64,000 nucleotides of DNA from DASXAI01 sp963798445. GTDB taxonomy: Bacteria; Actinomycetota; Acidimicrobiia; Acidimicrobiales; Ilumatobacteraceae. Under the pieces are notes generated by a model that was not told the origin of the DNA, did not search any database, and worked only from the letters and a program-made list of their open reading frames with translations. Made by a program: the position numbers and the translations under genes. Location: contig CAWCTH010000003.1 in the NCBI GenBank assembly GCA_963798445.1, positions 1,054,001 to 1,118,000 of the forward strand, written 5' to 3'. Shown here piece by piece: positions 61,729 through 64,000 of this stretch (position 1 is the first letter of the stretch; the number at the start of each line of letters is the position of its first letter).

Positions 61729-62051
61729 CGGCGAGCGAGCGTCCCGACAGCGTTGCGCCGAGCGACGACGAGGTGTGGCACCTGCGGTTGTACGTCGCCG
61801 GCCAGTCCCCGAAGTGCATGCGAGCCTTCGCCAACCTCAAGCGGGTCTGCGAGGAGCACCTCGCGGGCCGGTACGAGATCGAGATCGTCGACCTCCTCGA
61901 ACATCCCGCGCTGGCTCGCACCGACGGCATCCTCGCCGTCCCCACGCTGGTGCGCCGCCTACCGGCCCCCTTGCGCACGATCATCGGCGACCTCTCCGAT
62001 ACCGAACGCGTCCTCGTCGGCCTTCGGCTTGTACCGGCATCGTCGCGATGA
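61725..62051 (+). CDS. kaiB: KaiB-like protein 1
   Basis: The 108-residue protein has the KaiB thioredoxin-like fold: WHLRLYVAGQSPKCMRAFAN followed by LKRVCEEHLAGRYEIEIVDL, LEHPALARTDGILAVPTLVR and RRLPAPLRTIIGDLSD. Its GTG overlaps the KaiC stop (GTGA) and its own stop overlaps the next ATG. KaiB binds the CI ring of KaiC and switches fold. The residues around the cis-Pro (VPTL) are conserved. Confidence 0.9.
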   Translation: MTASERPDSVAPSDDEVWHLRLYVAGQSPKCMRAFANLKRVCEEHLAGRYEIEIVDLLEHPALARTDGILAVPTLVRRLPAPLRTIIGDLSDTERVLVGLRLVPASSR

Positions 62052-62407
62052 CGTCGCCGCACGACGCGACGCTGAAGCGGTTCGAGGAGGCCCTCGGCGC
62101 CACGGACACGACCGTGTACGAGCTGACGCTCTTCGTGAACGGCGCGTCGGACCTCTCGGCTCGCGCCATCGCCAACGCCAAGCGGCTCTGCGACCTCCAT
62201 CTGCACGGTCGGTACCAGCTCGCGGTCGTGGACGTGCACGCCGACCCCGACGCCGTGCTTGGTGGCCAGGTGCTGGCGGCCCCCACGCTGCTCAAGAGCA
62301 GCCCGCTCCCCGTGCGAAAGGTGGTCGGTGACTTGTCCCAGATCGCCAAGGTCCTTCTGGCCCTCGATCTTCCGGTGAGGCCGGCCACTCCGAGCGCATC
62401 GGCCTGA
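62048..62407 (+). CDS. kaiB: KaiB-like protein 2
   Basis: The 119-residue protein is a second KaiB: YELTLFVNGASDLSARAIAN, then AKRLCDLHLHGRYQLAVVDV, VLAAPTLLKSSPLPVRKVVG and DLSQIAKVLLALDL. It starts at an ATG overlapping the first kaiB stop (ATGA). It differs from KaiB 1 by a longer N-terminus (about 20 residues) and VNG in place of VAG. The duplication suggests either a heteromer or two partner surfaces, one for KaiC and one for the downstream sensor; this is inference. Confidence 0.9.
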   Translation: MTSPHDATLKRFEEALGATDTTVYELTLFVNGASDLSARAIANAKRLCDLHLHGRYQLAVVDVHADPDAVLGGQVLAAPTLLKSSPLPVRKVVGDLSQIAKVLLALDLPVRPATPSASA

Positions 62408-62412
62408 CACCC

Positions 62413-64000
62413 GTGAGCCCTCTCCGCCGAGTGACCGACGTCCCCCGTGAACCCGCGTTCATCTCGCGACTGGATGCGCTGGCGCGCATGACCGACGCCG
62501 AGGACACGCTGCGCGCCATCGGCGCCGGAGAAGTGGACGCCTTCGTCGTGTCCGACGGCGGGTTCGGCCGCCGCGTGTTCACGCTGTCGACAGCCGATCG
62601 GCCCTACCGGATCTTCGTCGAGAACATGCGTGACGGGGCGGCCACGCTGTCGTCGAGCGGGCTCATCCTCTATGCCAATCAGCGCCTCGCCGACCTCTTG
62701 TCCTGCTCCAGAGAAGCGATCGTCGGTTCGCCCCTCGCCATCTTCGTGGTCGGCGGACTTCCTGCCCTCGACGAGATCGCCGGACCCGAGACCCTCGGTG
62801 CGGCCGAACTGGAGCTCGTGAACAGCAACGGCGCCAACGTCCCCGTACTCGTCGGCGTCTCCAGCCTGGACATGGACGGCGATCGCGTCACGTGCCTCAC
62901 CTTCACCGACCTGAGCGCGCAGAAGGCGTTGGACCGCGAGATCGCACGCCTCATCGACGCGCAAGGTCAGCGCATGGCGGACCTGCAGGAGGCCCAGGCG
63001 GCGCTGATGAAGCAGGCGACCCACGACGCGTTGACCGGCCTGCCGAATCGGGCGCTGCTGGTCGACCGCATCGACCAGGCACTGGCGTACTCCGAGCAGT
63101 CCGGCGGCTGCACCGCAGTGGTCTTCATCGACCTCGACCGGTTCAAGCAGATCAACGACCGCCAAGGCCACGCCGCCGGCGACAGTGTGCTACGCCGCGT
63201 CGCCGAGCAGCTCGTCGGCGTCCTGCGCCCTACCGACACCGTGGCCCGCATCGGAGGCGACGAGTTCGTCGTGCTGGCACCTGACGTCGACAACGTCGTG
63301 CACGCCGTCGACCTGAGCACACGACTCCTCGAGGAGCTGTGCCGCTACTGGCCCGGGCGCAGGCACGAGCGCGAGGGCATCGCCGCCAGCGTCGGCATCA
63401 CCGTTTCGGTCGGCGGCCGCGGCACGGCCGAAGCCCTCCTCAGCGAAGCCGACACGGCCATGTACCGAGCCAAGTCGCTCGGTGGCGGACGGGTCGAGGT
63501 GTTCGACGCCGCCCTCGGACGTGAGGTCCAGCAGCGGGCGATCGCCCAACGGATGCTGCAGTCGGCGCTGGACGATCGCCGGATCGTGGCCCACTACCAA
63601 CCCGTCATCGACTTGTCCTCCGGCGGGGTCGTGTCGTTCGAGGCCCTCGCCCGGATCGCCGCCCTCGATGGTTCACTGATGCAGCCGGCGTCGTTCATCT
63701 CGATCGCCGAGGACAGCGGCCTCGTCGTCCCGCTCGGCGAGCAGGTGCTGGAGATGGCGTGCCGGGAGGCGTGCCGGTGGGCGTCGGTGGAGCCCAGAGG
63801 CGGCGCGTTCGCCGTCGCCGTCAACCTGGCGGCGCGCCAGTTCCTCGCCGGCGATCTCCCGATGGTCGTGCTCCGCCATCTGGAGCAGACCGGTCTGGAC
63901 CCGCGGCGCCTGCATCTGGAGCTGACCGAGACCGCCATCATCGATCTCCACCCCGACATCCTCCGCCAACTCGGGCGGATCCGGGATCTTGGTGTCCAGG
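62413..64000 (+). CDS. PAS-GGDEF-EAL protein (3' end cut by window edge)
   Basis: From GTG 62413, five bases after the second kaiB stop, 529 codons are visible. A short N-terminal region is followed by a PAS domain (about 70-185, YRIFVENMRDGAATLSSSGL), a coiled linker, a GGDEF domain (about 200-370) with DALTGLPNRALL, FIDLDRFKQIND and an intact GGDEF, and an EAL domain with FEALARIA (the EAL motif), VNLAARQF and ELTETAII before the edge. The I-site RPTD sits five residues before GGDEF. Both c-di-GMP synthesis and breakdown look possible. The same operon joins it to KaiC and KaiB. Confidence 0.88.
   Translation, partial: MSPLRRVTDVPREPAFISRLDALARMTDAEDTLRAIGAGEVDAFVVSDGGFGRRVFTLSTADRPYRIFVENMRDGAATLSSSGLILYANQRLADLLSCSREAIVGSPLAIFVVGGLPALDEIAGPETLGAAELELVNSNGANVPVLVGVSSLDMDGDRVTCLTFTDLSAQKALDREIARLIDAQGQRMADLQEAQAALMKQATHDALTGLPNRALLVDRIDQALAYSEQSGGCTAVVFIDLDRFKQINDRQGHAAGDSVLRRVAEQLVGVLRPTDTVARIGGDEFVVLAPDVDNVVHAVDLSTRLLEELCRYWPGRRHEREGIAASVGITVSVGGRGTAEALLSEADTAMYRAKSLGGGRVEVFDAALGREVQQRAIAQRMLQSALDDRRIVAHYQPVIDLSSGGVVSFEALARIAALDGSLMQPASFISIAEDSGLVVPLGEQVLEMACREACRWASVEPRGGAFAVAVNLAARQFLAGDLPMVVLRHLEQTGLDPRRLHLELTETAIIDLHPDILRQLGRIRDLGVQ

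Overview
The window is a 64 kb stretch of a very GC-rich actinobacterial chromosome. The gene families point to Actinomycetota, most likely an Acidimicrobiia/Iamia/Ilumatobacter-type organism, although no rRNA is present to prove it. The evidence is F420-dependent enzymes (LLM class and deazaflavin nitroreductase-like), a mycothiol-type maleylpyruvate isomerase fold protein, an HspR-type MerR regulator, a tiny bL37-like ribosomal protein, DUF6325, and secreted proteins with 'ILDTR' beta-repeat modules. The only RNA gene found is a tRNA-Leu(UAA).

Layout. 0-6.3 kb (minus): a LuxR/MalT-type regulator cut by the left edge, NDH-2, an SDR and GMC oxidoreductase pair, a DUF6325 gene and a previously easy-to-miss 36-residue ORF. 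6.4-11.4 kb: a lipoprotein, a frameshifted membrane-protein gene, an orphan LivF-like ATPase, an AhpD/CMD-like gene interrupted by an in-frame TGA exactly at the second Cys of its CxxC motif, an ILDTR surface protein and a SnoaL-like protein. 11.6-14.5 kb: two tandem HpaB-family genes. 14.5-18.6 kb: a minus-strand unit TetR - MDMPI fold - alpha/beta hydrolase - class C beta-lactamase-like lipoprotein with a 17-bp inverted-repeat operator, abutting an internally deleted IS630 transposase. 19.5-25 kb: a giant secreted lectin/DUF11/ILDTR protein. 25-36 kb: a stress and signalling island (DoxX, Hsp20-HspR, LLM enzyme, HATPase and STAS proteins, three small membrane-stress genes, zinc ADH, GGDEF) interleaved with gene remnants. 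36-44.8 kb: conserved chromosomal core (tRNA-Leu, PD-(D/E)XK nuclease, VOC protein, prolyl oligopeptidase, bL37-like, NlpC/P60, PHP, YchF). 45.5-53.5 kb: accessory region with orphan ArsA, a HEPN/MNT toxin-antitoxin pair, a DUF4143-type ATPase preceded by four exactly 23-bp-spaced repeats, and a graveyard of fragments (DNA methyltransferase, DUF4062, YbjN-like, Phd-PIN, TetR, LtrA). 53.5-59.7 kb: deazaflavin nitroreductase-like protein, a two-domain CoA-transferase with three frame breaks, a SRPBCC two-domain protein, and an ArsR-SulP operon. 59.9-64 kb: an operon of KaiC-like ATPase, two KaiB-like proteins and a PAS-GGDEF-EAL protein that runs off the right edge.

Two items stand out. First, the TGA-interrupted CxxC gene has a perfect 7-bp hairpin with a GUU loop 20 nt downstream of the UGA, the geometry expected of a bacterial SECIS, so it is a candidate CxxU selenoprotein. 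Second, the KaiC-KaiB-KaiB-PAS/GGDEF/EAL operon suggests a KaiA-less Kai module wired to cyclic-di-GMP. A caution applies to the whole window: at least seven otherwise well-conserved genes carry single-base frame breaks, so some 'pseudogenes' may be assembly indels.
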